In this document: one piece after another, positions 53,337 through 63,190 of the stretch
Numbering within the stretch: position 1 is the stretch's first letter
Layout of the letters: each line of letters opens with the position of its first letter
Source of the DNA: Ignavibacteria bacterium
GTDB taxonomy: Bacteria; Bacteroidota; Ignavibacteria; Ignavibacteriales; Ignavibacteriaceae
Reading direction: 5' to 3'
DNA: 64,000 nucleotides
Assembly: GCA_021286645.1 (NCBI GenBank)
Contig: JAJTBZ010000097.1
Coordinates: 124,001-188,000, forward strand
Made by a program: the position numbers and the translations under genes
Notes under the pieces: generated by a model
What the model saw: only the letters and a program-made list of their open reading frames with translations
Told to the model about the DNA's origin: nothing
Database searches by the model: none

Positions 53337-55987
53337 AATACAGGCCAGATCCTGATGCCCTGCTGGATCTTATAAAAAAGGAAGAGTCTAAAGCAGAGGA
53401 AGGGAAACTTACAATTTTCTTTGGTATGTGTGCCGGTGTAGGTAAAACATATACCATGCTGCAAACTGCCCGGGAAGACAGGGCAAATAAGCTGGATGTG
53501 GTTATAGGTATTATCGAAACCCATAAGCGGGCTGAAACCGAAGAGTTGGTAGAAGGCTTCGAGATAATTCCCCGAAAGGAAATTAATTACCGGGGTACTA
53601 CATTCCATGAAATGGATATTGATGCAATAATTGAACGCCGCCCCGGAATTGTTCTGGTCGATGAACTGGCGCATACAAATATCCCGGGAAGCCGACACTT
53701 GAAGCGGTATCAGGATGTTCTTGAATTGCTGCGTAACGGGATACACGTGTACACTACACTAAATGTGCAGCATGTGGAAAGCCGGGCCGAAACAGTAAAA
53801 CAGATTACGGGAATCTCAATTCGCGAAACAGTCCCCGATTTAATAATTGAGCGTGCAGATGAAATTGAATTGATAGATATTACTCCCGGCGAGTTGCTGG
53901 AAAGATTGAAGGAGGGCAAAGTATATACTCCGGAGCGCTCGCGACAATCAATCGAAAACTTCTTTCGAAAGGGGAATCTAACGGCGCTTAGAGAAATGGC
54001 GTTACGAATAACCGCCGAGCGGGTAGACAAAGACTTGCATAATTACCGGGCAGAAAAGAGTATTGACTCGGTATGGAAATCGAGTCAAAAGTTACTCGTA
54101 GCAGTGGGGCCGGGGCCGTATTCCATGGGATTAATTCGTTGGACCCGCCGTTTGGCGTATTCGATGGAAGTGCCATGGATCGCCGCGTACATAGAAACAG
54201 TGAAAGATGCAAAACCCGAATACCGGGAAAGTTTACTGAAAAATATAGAACTTGCCCGAAGCCTGGGAGCTGAGATACAATCTGTTCACGATACTGATGT
54301 TGCCAACGGGTTATTGCGAATTGCCCGTGCGAATAATGTAACGCAAATACTCATCGGGAAAACGAGAAAATCGATATTCGGAGGATTCTCTTTGGGAAAT
54401 CAGTTTCTGCTGCGGCTTTTGCGGCTAAGCTCGGATATTGATATATACATTATAGGCGGTGACAGAGAACCGGAAAAATTGCGTCCCCGCGACTTAATGT
54501 TTCTTTCGTTGCAGAAATTCCGTCATTACGCGCTTACGGCTGCCATTGTGTTTGTTCTCAGCGTGGTATTGTTCCCTTTGGCGCATTTTATGGGGTATCA
54601 GGCTATAGGGTTCATATTTATGCTTGGTATTTTACTGCTGCCTTTATTTGATTTGGGACCGGGGCCAATGCTTCTGGCCGCGGGGTTGAGCGCATTGAGT
54701 TGGGATTATTTTTTTATTCCACCGTTTTTTACATTCCGCATTACACGCACCGAAGATATCCTAATGTTCGTTATGTATTTTATGGTTGCTGCAATTTCGG
54801 GTTATTTATCATCGCACATACGGGCAACAAAAAAGCTGCTTGCTCAGCGCGAACGCAGTACTACTTTGTTATACCGGCTCTCTCGCGATCTTTCTTCTGC
54901 AACTGAAATGAATAGCGTAATAGAAGCATCAGTGAAACATTTAGATAGAATTTTTCACGCCAATACAGCAGTGCTGCTTTTTGAATCATTCGAGAAACTA
55001 CGCCCTCATCCTCATAATGCCAGTACTTTGGTGGTTCATGATGACGGATGGAATGTTGCCCAATGGGTATTCCTACACGGAGAACACGCGGGTAAATTTA
55101 CCGATACGCTGCCTTCTTCCGACGCAACATATTACCCCATCAAATCAAAAAGCGGAATTTTAGGAGTGCTCGCGTTGCAGCTAAAAGATAGTGAGAAACC
55201 GTTGCAATTTAAAAATCAGGTTTTACTCGATTCATTTTTCTCGCAGATAAATACAGCAATAGAGCGGGAATATCTGAAAGAGCTGGCTGAAAAGCAATCG
55301 GTTGTAATGGAAACTGACAAATTGTATAAAACTCTATTTGATTCGATTTCGCATGAGCTGAAAACCCCAATTACAACTATTCAGGGAGTTGTAGAAGCTT
55401 TTGAAAATCCGGCAATTTTACAGGATGCAGGCCGGAGCGGTGAGTTTGTGGCCGAGATAAAAATAGCGGCCAACCGATTAAAACTACTAGTTGAGAATAT
55501 GTTGAATATGGCAAGGCTGGAATCGGGCAGTATTGAAATGAATTTTACGCAGCACAGCATTATGGATATAATCGATGCTGCAATCCGGCACCTTGAACCT
55601 GAATTAGGGGGCAGAGAAGTCATTGTTGATTCACCGGAAGATGATATCTTTCTCCTATGCGATTTTTCGTTATTGCGGCAGGTGATTATAAATATACTTC
55701 GGAACGCCAATGAATATTCTCCGGAAGGCTGCCCGATAGAAATTACCGTCAGCAGTGTTGATCATGTCTTACTGATAAAAATAACCGATCATGGACATGG
55801 AATACCCGCGGATGCATTACAGCATTTATTTCAAAAGTTCTATCGCGTTCCGGGTACCAAAGCCGGTGGCACAGGATTGGGTCTTTCGATTGTGAAAGGA
55901 TTTGTTGAATTACACAAAGGCTCAATTACCGCCGGGAACAGTGCTCAGGGCGGCGCGGAATTTACCATTGTTTTACCATTAAAGTAG
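53324..55987 (+). CDS. kdpD: Sensor histidine kinase KdpD
   Basis: The 887-residue protein senses low potassium or turgor. It has the N-terminal KdpD domain with the ATP-loop FGMCAGVGKTYTML (near 30-43) and DELAHTNIPGSRH, a USP domain (about 250-370), four membrane segments (about 400-500), a GAF-like region (about 520-650), HisKA with the phospho-His in SISHELKTPITT, and HATPase_c with ITDHGHGIPA and GTGLGLSIVKGF. It overlaps kdpC by 13 bases and is followed by kdpE after 6 bases, so kinase and regulator are made together with the pump. Confidence 0.97.
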   Translation: MEEVEYRPDPDALLDLIKKEESKAEEGKLTIFFGMCAGVGKTYTMLQTAREDRANKLDVVIGIIETHKRAETEELVEGFEIIPRKEINYRGTTFHEMDIDAIIERRPGIVLVDELAHTNIPGSRHLKRYQDVLELLRNGIHVYTTLNVQHVESRAETVKQITGISIRETVPDLIIERADEIELIDITPGELLERLKEGKVYTPERSRQSIENFFRKGNLTALREMALRITAERVDKDLHNYRAEKSIDSVWKSSQKLLVAVGPGPYSMGLIRWTRRLAYSMEVPWIAAYIETVKDAKPEYRESLLKNIELARSLGAEIQSVHDTDVANGLLRIARANNVTQILIGKTRKSIFGGFSLGNQFLLRLLRLSSDIDIYIIGGDREPEKLRPRDLMFLSLQKFRHYALTAAIVFVLSVVLFPLAHFMGYQAIGFIFMLGILLLPLFDLGPGPMLLAAGLSALSWDYFFIPPFFTFRITRTEDILMFVMYFMVAAISGYLSSHIRATKKLLAQRERSTTLLYRLSRDLSSATEMNSVIEASVKHLDRIFHANTAVLLFESFEKLRPHPHNASTLVVHDDGWNVAQWVFLHGEHAGKFTDTLPSSDATYYPIKSKSGILGVLALQLKDSEKPLQFKNQVLLDSFFSQINTAIEREYLKELAEKQSVVMETDKLYKTLFDSISHELKTPITTIQGVVEAFENPAILQDAGRSGEFVAEIKIAANRLKLLVENMLNMARLESGSIEMNFTQHSIMDIIDAAIRHLEPELGGREVIVDSPEDDIFLLCDFSLLRQVIINILRNANEYSPEGCPIEITVSSVDHVLLIKITDHGHGIPADALQHLFQKFYRVPGTKAGGTGLGLSIVKGFVELHKGSITAGNSAQGGAEFTIVLPLK

Positions 55988-55993
55988 GGAATT

Positions 55994-56680
55994 ATGGCAC
56001 CAGTTCTAGTTCAGATAATTGATGATGAACCTCAAATCAGAAAAGTATTGCGGCTTAACCTTGAAGCGGCAGGTTATGTTGTTATGGAAAGTAATGGCGG
56101 CAACGAAGGCTGTAGCATGGCCGCAGCAAATCCCCCTCATATAATCGTTCTGGATCTGGGTTTGCCTGACCGTGACGGTATATCTGTACTTCGGGAAATT
56201 CGCTCCTGGGCTGATATGCCCGTTATAATACTTTCGGTAAAGAATACGGAAGAGGTAATCATTCGGGCACTGGACTATGGCGCTGATGATTATATGACAA
56301 AACCTTTTAGCCCCGCTGAACTTATAGCCCGAATCAGGGCCAATATACGCAGAGCGCATGGTAAAAAAGAAACGACTTTTATTGAAAACGGTAGTTTGAA
56401 AATTGATCTGATAAAAAGACTTGTGTATAAAAATGATGAAGAAGTAAAAGTAACGAATACTGAATTTCAGCTGCTTGCCCTATTTTTTGAAAATATTGGA
56501 AAGGTTCTGACCCAGAATATAATACTCAATAAAATTTGGGGAGCAGATCATTCAGAAGATGCGCAGTATTTGCGTGTATTTATCGGGCAGATACGAAAAA
56601 AAATTGAGGATATCCCTGCCAGGCCGAAATATATATTAACTGAGTCTGGGGTCGGTTACAGGATGGTACATCAGGATTAA
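55994..56680 (+). CDS. kdpE: Response regulator KdpE
   Basis: The 228-residue protein has a receiver domain with the acceptor Asp in IIVLDLGLPDRDG and the lysine in DDYMTKPFSPAE, followed by an OmpR-type winged helix (about 130-225) with VTNTEFQLLALFFENIGKVL and DAQYLRVFIGQIRKKI. It would activate kdpABC when phosphorylated by KdpD. The tandem repeat at 48762-48783 is the candidate site. A convergent hairpin follows the stop. Confidence 0.96.
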   Translation: MAPVLVQIIDDEPQIRKVLRLNLEAAGYVVMESNGGNEGCSMAAANPPHIIVLDLGLPDRDGISVLREIRSWADMPVIILSVKNTEEVIIRALDYGADDYMTKPFSPAELIARIRANIRRAHGKKETTFIENGSLKIDLIKRLVYKNDEEVKVTNTEFQLLALFFENIGKVLTQNIILNKIWGADHSEDAQYLRVFIGQIRKKIEDIPARPKYILTESGVGYRMVHQD

Positions 56681-56685
56681 AAAAA

Positions 56686-56714
56686 GTGGTACAGGCGGGG
56701 AATACCTGTACCAC
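56686..56714 (-). terminator. Terminator of the large secreted endonuclease gene
   Basis: A 10-bp perfect stem GTGGTACAGG (56686-56695) with CCTGTACCAC (56705-56714) has a 9-base loop. On the minus strand it is followed by a U-run (complement of the A-run at 56679-56685). It lies just past the stop of the minus-strand gene; kdpE ends on its other side. Confidence 0.78.
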
Positions 56715-56720
56715 AAAAAA

Positions 56721-59700
56721 TTATTTCTTAATAAATTTGAAATGGCCGTTTCGCAGCTTGAAAATAACACCTGCCCGTGAGGCCGAAACAGGGGAAACTA
56801 CCTGCGCATAGATGTATGAGTAATTATCGACGATGCTCATATCGGTGTAATCTGCGGCACCATCGCCATTAATATCAGTGTTTATATAACCGGTGGCATA
56901 ATTATACGAATCATTATCGATCAAACACATATCGCTAAAATCAATTTGCCCGTTCTGATCAACATCACCGCTATATAAGCCCCATTTATCGGCGCACTGA
57001 ACAAGATTATTACCATAGGCGCATGTATCGCTTAAAGTAAAATCATAGGATGAATACCTTCCTTTTGCCAATGGTATCGAATTACTCTGGCTCCATGTTT
57101 CAAGTGAATTACGATGTCTTACAGCAATGTAATAATTACCGTCCGGGATGTTCCTCAAAGGGCATTCGGCAGAAAATGTAACGCTATCCAGAACTGCAGC
57201 GGCTGAATCAACCGCATCGAATCCGGCATTGGGGAGATGTGCAACTGCCCAAATAGTGTCACATGAATTTAATGTGTTTGTCTCCAGGTTGTAATAAGCG
57301 CCGGGGAAAGCGGTTACCTTAAATATTGCCGCGTTGCCCATATAATCTGCTGCAGCAGCAGAAAGTGAAGCGGGTACAGTAAGATTCGTGAAGCTTAACT
57401 TATGAAGCGATGTGTTGGCTGATGCGCCCGGTGACCACCTGCTGTTATTCCAGCTGCCACCATTTAGTACAGCCTCATTACCGGTTACATCTCCTACGTC
57501 ATATGTACAGTTAGCTGCAAGTACGGGTTGCGTAATACCGGTAGAGCCAATCTCCCAATAACGACCTAAATAGTTATTATTTGCAAAATTCGCCGGGTGT
57601 TTGCTGCCTGTTACCCTGGCAGAAATTAATCCTGAACTAATAGCGCTAAAGCCGGACAGAGTTAGCGATACCGGGGAGTAAACTGAAGGAGATAAACTAC
57701 CCAGCGGGAAATTAATAGTGCCGGTACCGATAGTAATTTTTTGTATATACCCGCTGCCTGAAGTTACAAGCATTTTATCGGATGCAAAATTACCCGCAAC
57801 AATACCGTTGGTATCAAGGGTAAGTATGTTATTTGCCAGGTCAAGATACCCGCTATTCAGAATAAGGCTGTCTTTAACAGTTATATCTCTTTTAAGTTTT
57901 ACACCCGCCGGGTTAGAGATTTTAATATTCTCCAATTTTAGAAATGAAAGTGTACCATTCCCTTCAATGGTTGCGGCAGTAGAGCCATTAAAATTTACCG
58001 AGGCAGAGTCAAGAATGAGAGAGGCGCCGGTATTTACGAATAAACATTTTTTTATTGATACATCTGCTTTGAGCTTAATTGCCATATTGCCATTAGTAAT
58101 TTTCAGAGTGTCAAAAGTAACACCAAGGCTGCCGGTGCTTGTAGCGTTGTAGGCAGCGCTATCAAGCTCGAAGTTCGCGTATGTTCGACCCGAAAACGAA
58201 GGGGTTCCCGTTGAAGCTAATTTGAACCAGCTGCCTGTTTGGAACACTACAACGGAATTAGTGCCGCTTGCCCCGAACGGATTTGAGCCGGCCCGGTGAA
58301 CATAATTTGAGCCGGAAGCGAAAACAATAGAATTGAGGTTTGTAGTGCCAAACGGGTTGCTCGTAAATTTTGACCCGGTGATAAATGTACTGCCCGATTG
58401 GAATGTTACTGCATTCGCATCCGCAGCGGTTAGTTTATGAGCAGCGCTATCGAGCACTACAGTTCCCGCTATTGAAGCGGTGGTACCGGTAGGGAAGTTG
58501 ATGGTCATTGCTGTTGTTCCCTTAAGGCTAAGCGAGGATCCGCCTGCAATGCTGAGATCAGCACCGCTGCCACCTGCTATTGTAAGAGTTGCTGCCGATG
58601 AAGCATAGAATTTAACCGCGGTATTATTCGATATCATTAATTGGCCAATAGATTGGGTTGCAATACCGCTAACATAATGCGAAGTGCCGGAGTTAAATAC
58701 AAGTACATCGGTATTTGATGTAGTTGAACGCGCCGGTGACCAGTTAGCTGCCAAAGAAAAAACGGAGCTGCTGCTGCCTGTCCAGGTATATACATTCCCG
58801 GACGGGGTTGAAACCGACGCGGTGCCGGCTAAGGCTGTCAGATAGTTTTGCGAGGAGCCGGTACCAACGTTGTAATCATAACAGGCAAGGTAATAGGTTG
58901 TTCCTGAAGATAATCCGGTTACTGTTACAGCGGTACCCGTTCCATCATAGATGATTTTGTTGCCGTTACCCTGATCGGTTGCAGAAGCAAGGCTGGAGCT
59001 TACTCCTGTATAAGTAGTTGCATCAACAGGAATAAAATCTACAGTGGAGCCTGCTTTTATAACAATAATACGACGTGCACCATTGCCACCGCTCGCGCTA
59101 ACAGTAGCCGATACTGCATCGGCCAATTGAGCCGAAAGAGCCGATTGTGCTGTTGGTTCCGCGGCGATCGCAACACCCGCGGCAGTTTGTGTTTGCGTAG
59201 TTGCTCCTGTTGAACTTACACTAATATCGCCTGTAGTTGCTCCGGTTGCAGATAGTGGTGCGAAGCGAAGATAAACTGTTGTGTTGTTTACCTGACCACT
59301 GACCGGTGCAATCGAGAGCGTTGCCGGATTTGATACGTAACCCGTTCCCGAAGATAACGAAGCCTGAAATCCGGTCGGCGGAGTAACAGTAATATTACTT
59401 GTTAAATAATTTCCCGAAACGGTAAGAGTCTGCTCTGTTGAATAATTGTTCACGGGTATAGTGCCAAATGACTGTAAAGAGCCGGTAAGACTTAAAACCG
59501 GTGCCGGGGCGCTGGTAGTAACAGAACCCGAGAGCGGGGATGTTAAAAGATAACTGGCTGCGTTTCCCGTACCGTTATAGGAATAAACAGCAAGATAGTA
59601 TTTAGTTGAGAAATTCAGAGATACTGTTGAGGTACTGACATTTGACCCGGAGTATAATACCGTGGCATCTCCTACCGTGCCTCCTGTACTATATGATGTT

Positions 59701-62117
59701 CCATTTGCCGGCGATCCCGTGGGGGCAGAACCTGCTTTGATCAATATCAGGTATCCGGCAGGAGCAGGATTTGCAGCGGTGTATGAAACTGTAAAGCCTG
59801 ACTGTGTTACCGAGCTGAAAGACAAAGCTGTTGGCTGTGCGGAGGGTGTTGCTGCGTAAGTAGTAAAACTTCCGGATGCGGTACTGGAGGTGAAATAGTT
59901 TTGCGAATTGCCGGTCCCTACATTGTATTCAATCACCGTAAAATAATAGGAAGTGGCTGCCGTTAATCCTGTAACCGTAACAGTGTTGCCTGTACCGTCA
60001 TACACAATTTTATTGCCGTTTCCCTGATTGGTTGCAGAGCTGAATACACTGCTTACCCCGGATTGAGCGCTCCCGTCTGAGGGTACAAAAGATGTTGCAC
60101 TGCCGGAATTCATGATGACAATTCTATTAGTGCCATTTCCGCCGGAAAAGTTTAGACTGGCAGTGGTACTGGCAATGCTGCTGACAGAAGCGGTAGAAAC
60201 AGTTGTCGGTTCTGTACTAAGACTTATGCCGCTGAGTGCAATGGTTTGTGTAGTTGCCCCCGTACTGGTATTGGTAAGATTACCTGAAACTGTGCCTGCT
60301 GCAGAAGAAGGGGCAAAGCGAACATAAATTGTTGTATTGCTGACTGTACCGCTTGCGGGTGTTAGTGAAAGATTATTCGGATAAGAAACGTATCCGCTTG
60401 AAGCTGAAAGCGATATTTGGAAACCGCTTGGTGGCGCGATTGTTAAGCTGCCTGATAATCCGGTAGCGGAGACGGTATAGCTTAGTGCGGTACCAGCCGA
60501 ATTTATTACCGCATTCCCCAGAGATAAAGTTGAGGTGGATATAGAGATACCAGGAGAACTGGTTGTTGCCTGTGAGCCGGTAAGCGGTGAAGTAAGCAGG
60601 TAATTTGTAGTTGATCCTGATCCGTTATATGAATATACTGCAAAATAATATGTATTACCCGATGTAAGACTGCTTAATGAAAAAGTAGTGCCTGATCCAA
60701 CATATGCTACCGTAGCATCACTGATAGTATTACCTGCAGTATAGGCTGTTCCCGGAACGGGGGCGCCGGTAATAGCAGATCCGGTTTTTTGTAATACGAT
60801 GTAACCTGCAGGGGCCGGGTTCGCGGCGGTATAACTTACTGTCATTGTGGTACCGGTTACAGACGTGAATTGTAAATTTGTTGGCTGGGCTGTTGGCGCG
60901 GTTGCGAGTGATGAACTCGAGAGCGTTAAGTTAGTCGCCGGTATGGTTCCTACTGTTTTATAGTTTATAGAGGTGCCGGTTCCATTGTATGCATATACCC
61001 TGAAATAATACGTTTTACCGGTGGTTAAGCCGGAGAATGTATATGATGTTGTTGAACTGCTTACATTAACGCAGGCAACGCCATCACTTAAGACGTTATC
61101 ATCGGTATAAGCCGCACCATCCATGGGGATAAAATAATTGTTTTTGTCATATGCTTCAATCAGGTATCCGGAAGGAGCTTGCGAACCTGCATCTGCCGCT
61201 GTCCAGGAAAGAGTAATTGCCGAGCCGCTTTGCGAAGCCGCCAGGTTAGTAAGTTGGTTTGCAGGTTCATCGGCATATGTAGGTGCAGTTTTTGTAAGGT
61301 CGTTAAAATTAATATAATTTACATACTCAGGGTGATCAACAAACGGGTTGCGATTTTTTTGTATACTCTGTATGTAGTTGTTTCTGTCAACCTCCCATTT
61401 ATCGGGCGGATCCTGCTTGTGCCATTGTAATAGTGTATTCAGATCAATGGTACCCTCGTTCAGCGCCGGGAGTTTAGTATTATTTAGCCAGTTGAAAGTC
61501 CAGTTATTGCCATTGGTGCCATCATAGCGCACACACATATATAAGAGCGCGCGGGCGGCATCGCCCTTATGCTGCGCACGGGGTTCAAATGCGGTTTTGC
61601 CATTGGCATCGGTGCCAAATTTACAATCATTCCAGACAGTTTTTACTGTGGCGAGGTTTGCCAGAGGATGGTTGCTCCGAACGCCATTTGCATGGTTCTG
61701 CTCGGTAGGGAATAAATGATGCTGATCCGAGTATTCATCCGTACTGGTGGAGCCGTTTGAAGGCATCCAGCTGTAACACCAGGTATGTTCACGACTGAAA
61801 GTACCCCACGTGAAAGGAGGAGTGTATGTATATACGTAACTTGAATAGACGCACACAACAGACCGGGTGCCATCGCCATTTGCATACGAGGCAAAGTTGG
61901 CAACGTTTGTTTCATCGTACTGATCGTATGGTACTTTTGTGGCGTTCAATCTAAGGCGCGCTTTAAGGTCATCAATAAAAGTGGTTGCCGAGGGGGCGAG
62001 TGTTGAGTAGTAGGTGTCGTCCTGGGCTGCAGCAAACCCGCTCAACATAATTACTAAAACAATCATCCATTGTATGCGCAACTTCGAAAAAAATACTCTA
62101 TCCGTTCTGATCTTCAT
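56721..62117 (-). CDS. Very large secreted endonuclease I family protein with repeated FN3-like domains and dockerin-like C-terminus
   Basis: The frame could start at 62177, but the ATG at 62117 leads directly into a signal peptide (about 12-31), so I use it (1798 residues). The N-terminal 250 residues match endonuclease I (EndA/Vvn-type): FSREHTWCYSWMP with His111, then DQHHLFPTEQNHANG and a VRSNHPLAN segment. A first FN3-like domain follows, then two copies of a three-domain block of 350 residues. A repetitive beta-rich region follows (about 1105-1580). The last 90 residues contain two calcium-loop-like repeats, DVDQNGQIDFSDM and DINGDGAADYTDM, as in dockerins. There is no NPFNP tail, so export beyond the signal peptide is uncertain. 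Likely an extracellular or surface nuclease. Confidence 0.88.
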   Translation of the reverse strand: MKIRTDRVFFSKLRIQWMIVLVIMLSGFAAAQDDTYYSTLAPSATTFIDDLKARLRLNATKVPYDQYDETNVANFASYANGDGTRSVVCVYSSYVYTYTPPFTWGTFSREHTWCYSWMPSNGSTSTDEYSDQHHLFPTEQNHANGVRSNHPLANLATVKTVWNDCKFGTDANGKTAFEPRAQHKGDAARALLYMCVRYDGTNGNNWTFNWLNNTKLPALNEGTIDLNTLLQWHKQDPPDKWEVDRNNYIQSIQKNRNPFVDHPEYVNYINFNDLTKTAPTYADEPANQLTNLAASQSGSAITLSWTAADAGSQAPSGYLIEAYDKNNYFIPMDGAAYTDDNVLSDGVACVNVSSSTTSYTFSGLTTGKTYYFRVYAYNGTGTSINYKTVGTIPATNLTLSSSSLATAPTAQPTNLQFTSVTGTTMTVSYTAANPAPAGYIVLQKTGSAITGAPVPGTAYTAGNTISDATVAYVGSGTTFSLSSLTSGNTYYFAVYSYNGSGSTTNYLLTSPLTGSQATTSSPGISISTSTLSLGNAVINSAGTALSYTVSATGLSGSLTIAPPSGFQISLSASSGYVSYPNNLSLTPASGTVSNTTIYVRFAPSSAAGTVSGNLTNTSTGATTQTIALSGISLSTEPTTVSTASVSSIASTTASLNFSGGNGTNRIVIMNSGSATSFVPSDGSAQSGVSSVFSSATNQGNGNKIVYDGTGNTVTVTGLTAATSYYFTVIEYNVGTGNSQNYFTSSTASGSFTTYAATPSAQPTALSFSSVTQSGFTVSYTAANPAPAGYLILIKAGSAPTGSPANGTSYSTGGTVGDATVLYSGSNVSTSTVSLNFSTKYYLAVYSYNGTGNAASYLLTSPLSGSVTTSAPAPVLSLTGSLQSFGTIPVNNYSTEQTLTVSGNYLTSNITVTPPTGFQASLSSGTGYVSNPATLSIAPVSGQVNNTTVYLRFAPLSATGATTGDISVSSTGATTQTQTAAGVAIAAEPTAQSALSAQLADAVSATVSASGGNGARRIIVIKAGSTVDFIPVDATTYTGVSSSLASATDQGNGNKIIYDGTGTAVTVTGLSSGTTYYLACYDYNVGTGSSQNYLTALAGTASVSTPSGNVYTWTGSSSSVFSLAANWSPARSTTSNTDVLVFNSGTSHYVSGIATQSIGQLMISNNTAVKFYASSAATLTIAGGSGADLSIAGGSSLSLKGTTAMTINFPTGTTASIAGTVVLDSAAHKLTAADANAVTFQSGSTFITGSKFTSNPFGTTNLNSIVFASGSNYVHRAGSNPFGASGTNSVVVFQTGSWFKLASTGTPSFSGRTYANFELDSAAYNATSTGSLGVTFDTLKITNGNMAIKLKADVSIKKCLFVNTGASLILDSASVNFNGSTAATIEGNGTLSFLKLENIKISNPAGVKLKRDITVKDSLILNSGYLDLANNILTLDTNGIVAGNFASDKMLVTSGSGYIQKITIGTGTINFPLGSLSPSVYSPVSLTLSGFSAISSGLISARVTGSKHPANFANNNYLGRYWEIGSTGITQPVLAANCTYDVGDVTGNEAVLNGGSWNNSRWSPGASANTSLHKLSFTNLTVPASLSAAAADYMGNAAIFKVTAFPGAYYNLETNTLNSCDTIWAVAHLPNAGFDAVDSAAAVLDSVTFSAECPLRNIPDGNYYIAVRHRNSLETWSQSNSIPLAKGRYSSYDFTLSDTCAYGNNLVQCADKWGLYSGDVDQNGQIDFSDMCLIDNDSYNYATGYINTDINGDGAADYTDMSIVDNYSYIYAQVVSPVSASRAGVIFKLRNGHFKFIKK
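58806..59849 (-). repeat. Second copy of an internal 1050-bp repeat in the endonuclease gene
   Basis: This is the C-terminal copy of a block found also at 59853-60899. Shared phrases sit 350 residues apart, for instance SYTAANPAPAGY, YNGTGNAASYLLTSPL and DQGNGNKIIYDGTG. Each copy reads as three domains: an FN3-like domain, a beta domain of a choice-of-anchor type, and another FN3-like domain. Nucleotide similarity is visible but diverged. Confidence 0.85.
59853..60899 (-). repeat. First copy of an internal 1050-bp repeat in the endonuclease gene
   Basis: Matching phrases of this copy are SYTAANPAPAGY, YNGSGSTTNYLLTSPL and NQGNGNKIVYDGTG, each 350 residues before its partner in the other copy. 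The two copies abut. This shows tandem duplication of a whole three-domain block rather than of single domains. Confidence 0.85.
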
Positions 62118-62258
62118 TCTTCTATCTATATATAATAAAAAAAACAGGGCTTGCAAATTACGGAAAATCCTGCTCATGCTAAATTGAATTTTTTATACCT
62201 AAAAATCAGGTGATCGGGAGCAAATAACAATTTTCTGCTGCCCATGTATTAGTCTTAT

Positions 62259-62302
62259 AATTCTATTTTTTGCATGACTTTGCAAAATGAAAATAGAGAA
62301 TT
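62259..62302 (+). promoter_or_regulatory. Interrupted inverted repeat upstream of the thioesterase
   Basis: The inner arms TTTTGCA (62268-62274) and TGCAAAA (62281-62287) are separated by six bases. Outer arms AATTCTAT (62259-62266) and ATAGAGAATT (62293-62302) also pair with a two-base bulge. The repeat ends 56 bases before the ATG. It could be an operator, but AT-rich repeats arise by chance. Confidence 0.3.
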
Positions 62303-62358
62303 CATATTTTGCAGGAATGAAATACGCAATTTTTGAAATTACGAGATGAAAAATTAGT

Positions 62359-63117
62359 ATGAGTATTATTAATCCCGGAGATCCCGGAAAAACGTTTTGG
62401 CGTGAAAATTATTACCTCTCTTCGTATCATATCGATATCCAGGGAAGAACGTTCATAACTTCTTTGTTTCAGTTTATGTTAAACAGTGCATGGGCACACG
62501 CGAATCAGTCAGATTTCAGTTACGATGAATTAAAAAAGGAAGGAAATTTTTGGGTGCTTTCGCGGTTTTATGCTGAATTTGACGCTATGCCTGTATGGAA
62601 TGATGTAATAACACTTGAGACATGGGGTAAGGGTGTTGATCGACTCTTTGCGGTGAGAGATTTTGAAATGTTTTTACCAACAGGCAAACAATTTGCCAGG
62701 GCTTCTTCTGCCTGGTTAATACTGGACCGGCAGACATTAAAACCGCAGCGCCCGCAGGGACTTAACCAGCACTCCCAATTTAGCACGAAACGCGAAGCGG
62801 TTGCATGCAGGTTCGATAAAGTACCGGAGTATGCAGAGTCAGTGAAAGTTGGTGAATTCATCGTGAGATATTCGGATATCGATCTTAACAGGCATGTAGG
62901 TTCGGCAGCGTATCTTCGTTGGGTTGTTGATTGCTTCCCAAATCAAATAACACTGGAGAAGCGTATTAAATCATTCGAAATAAATTATCTTGCAGAGGGT
63001 CACCTCGGAGATCGTATTGCAATATATTTGGCTGAGGATAATGACCGATTTATATGTTCCGTCGTTCGAGAACAGGAAGCACAGGTCTTGTGCCGATTAA
63101 TTTTGCATTGGGTTTAA
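62359..63117 (+). CDS. Acyl-ACP thioesterase
   Basis: This 252-residue protein has the double hot-dog layout of FatA-like thioesterases. The N-terminal hot-dog has SLFQFMLNSAWAHANQ and FYAEFDAMPVWNDVITLETW. The C-terminal hot-dog carries the catalytic pair Asn177 and His179 in DIDLNRHVGSAAYLRW. These enzymes release fatty acids from acyl carrier protein. No fatty acid genes are near. A sensor gene follows. Confidence 0.93.
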   Translation: MSIINPGDPGKTFWRENYYLSSYHIDIQGRTFITSLFQFMLNSAWAHANQSDFSYDELKKEGNFWVLSRFYAEFDAMPVWNDVITLETWGKGVDRLFAVRDFEMFLPTGKQFARASSAWLILDRQTLKPQRPQGLNQHSQFSTKREAVACRFDKVPEYAESVKVGEFIVRYSDIDLNRHVGSAAYLRWVVDCFPNQITLEKRIKSFEINYLAEGHLGDRIAIYLAEDNDRFICSVVREQEAQVLCRLILHWV

Positions 63118-63190
63118 GTCCTGATTTTATTTGGATATTTCTTTTAATATATTGGAAATCTGTATAACTTAATTATGCGTGCAAATACTC

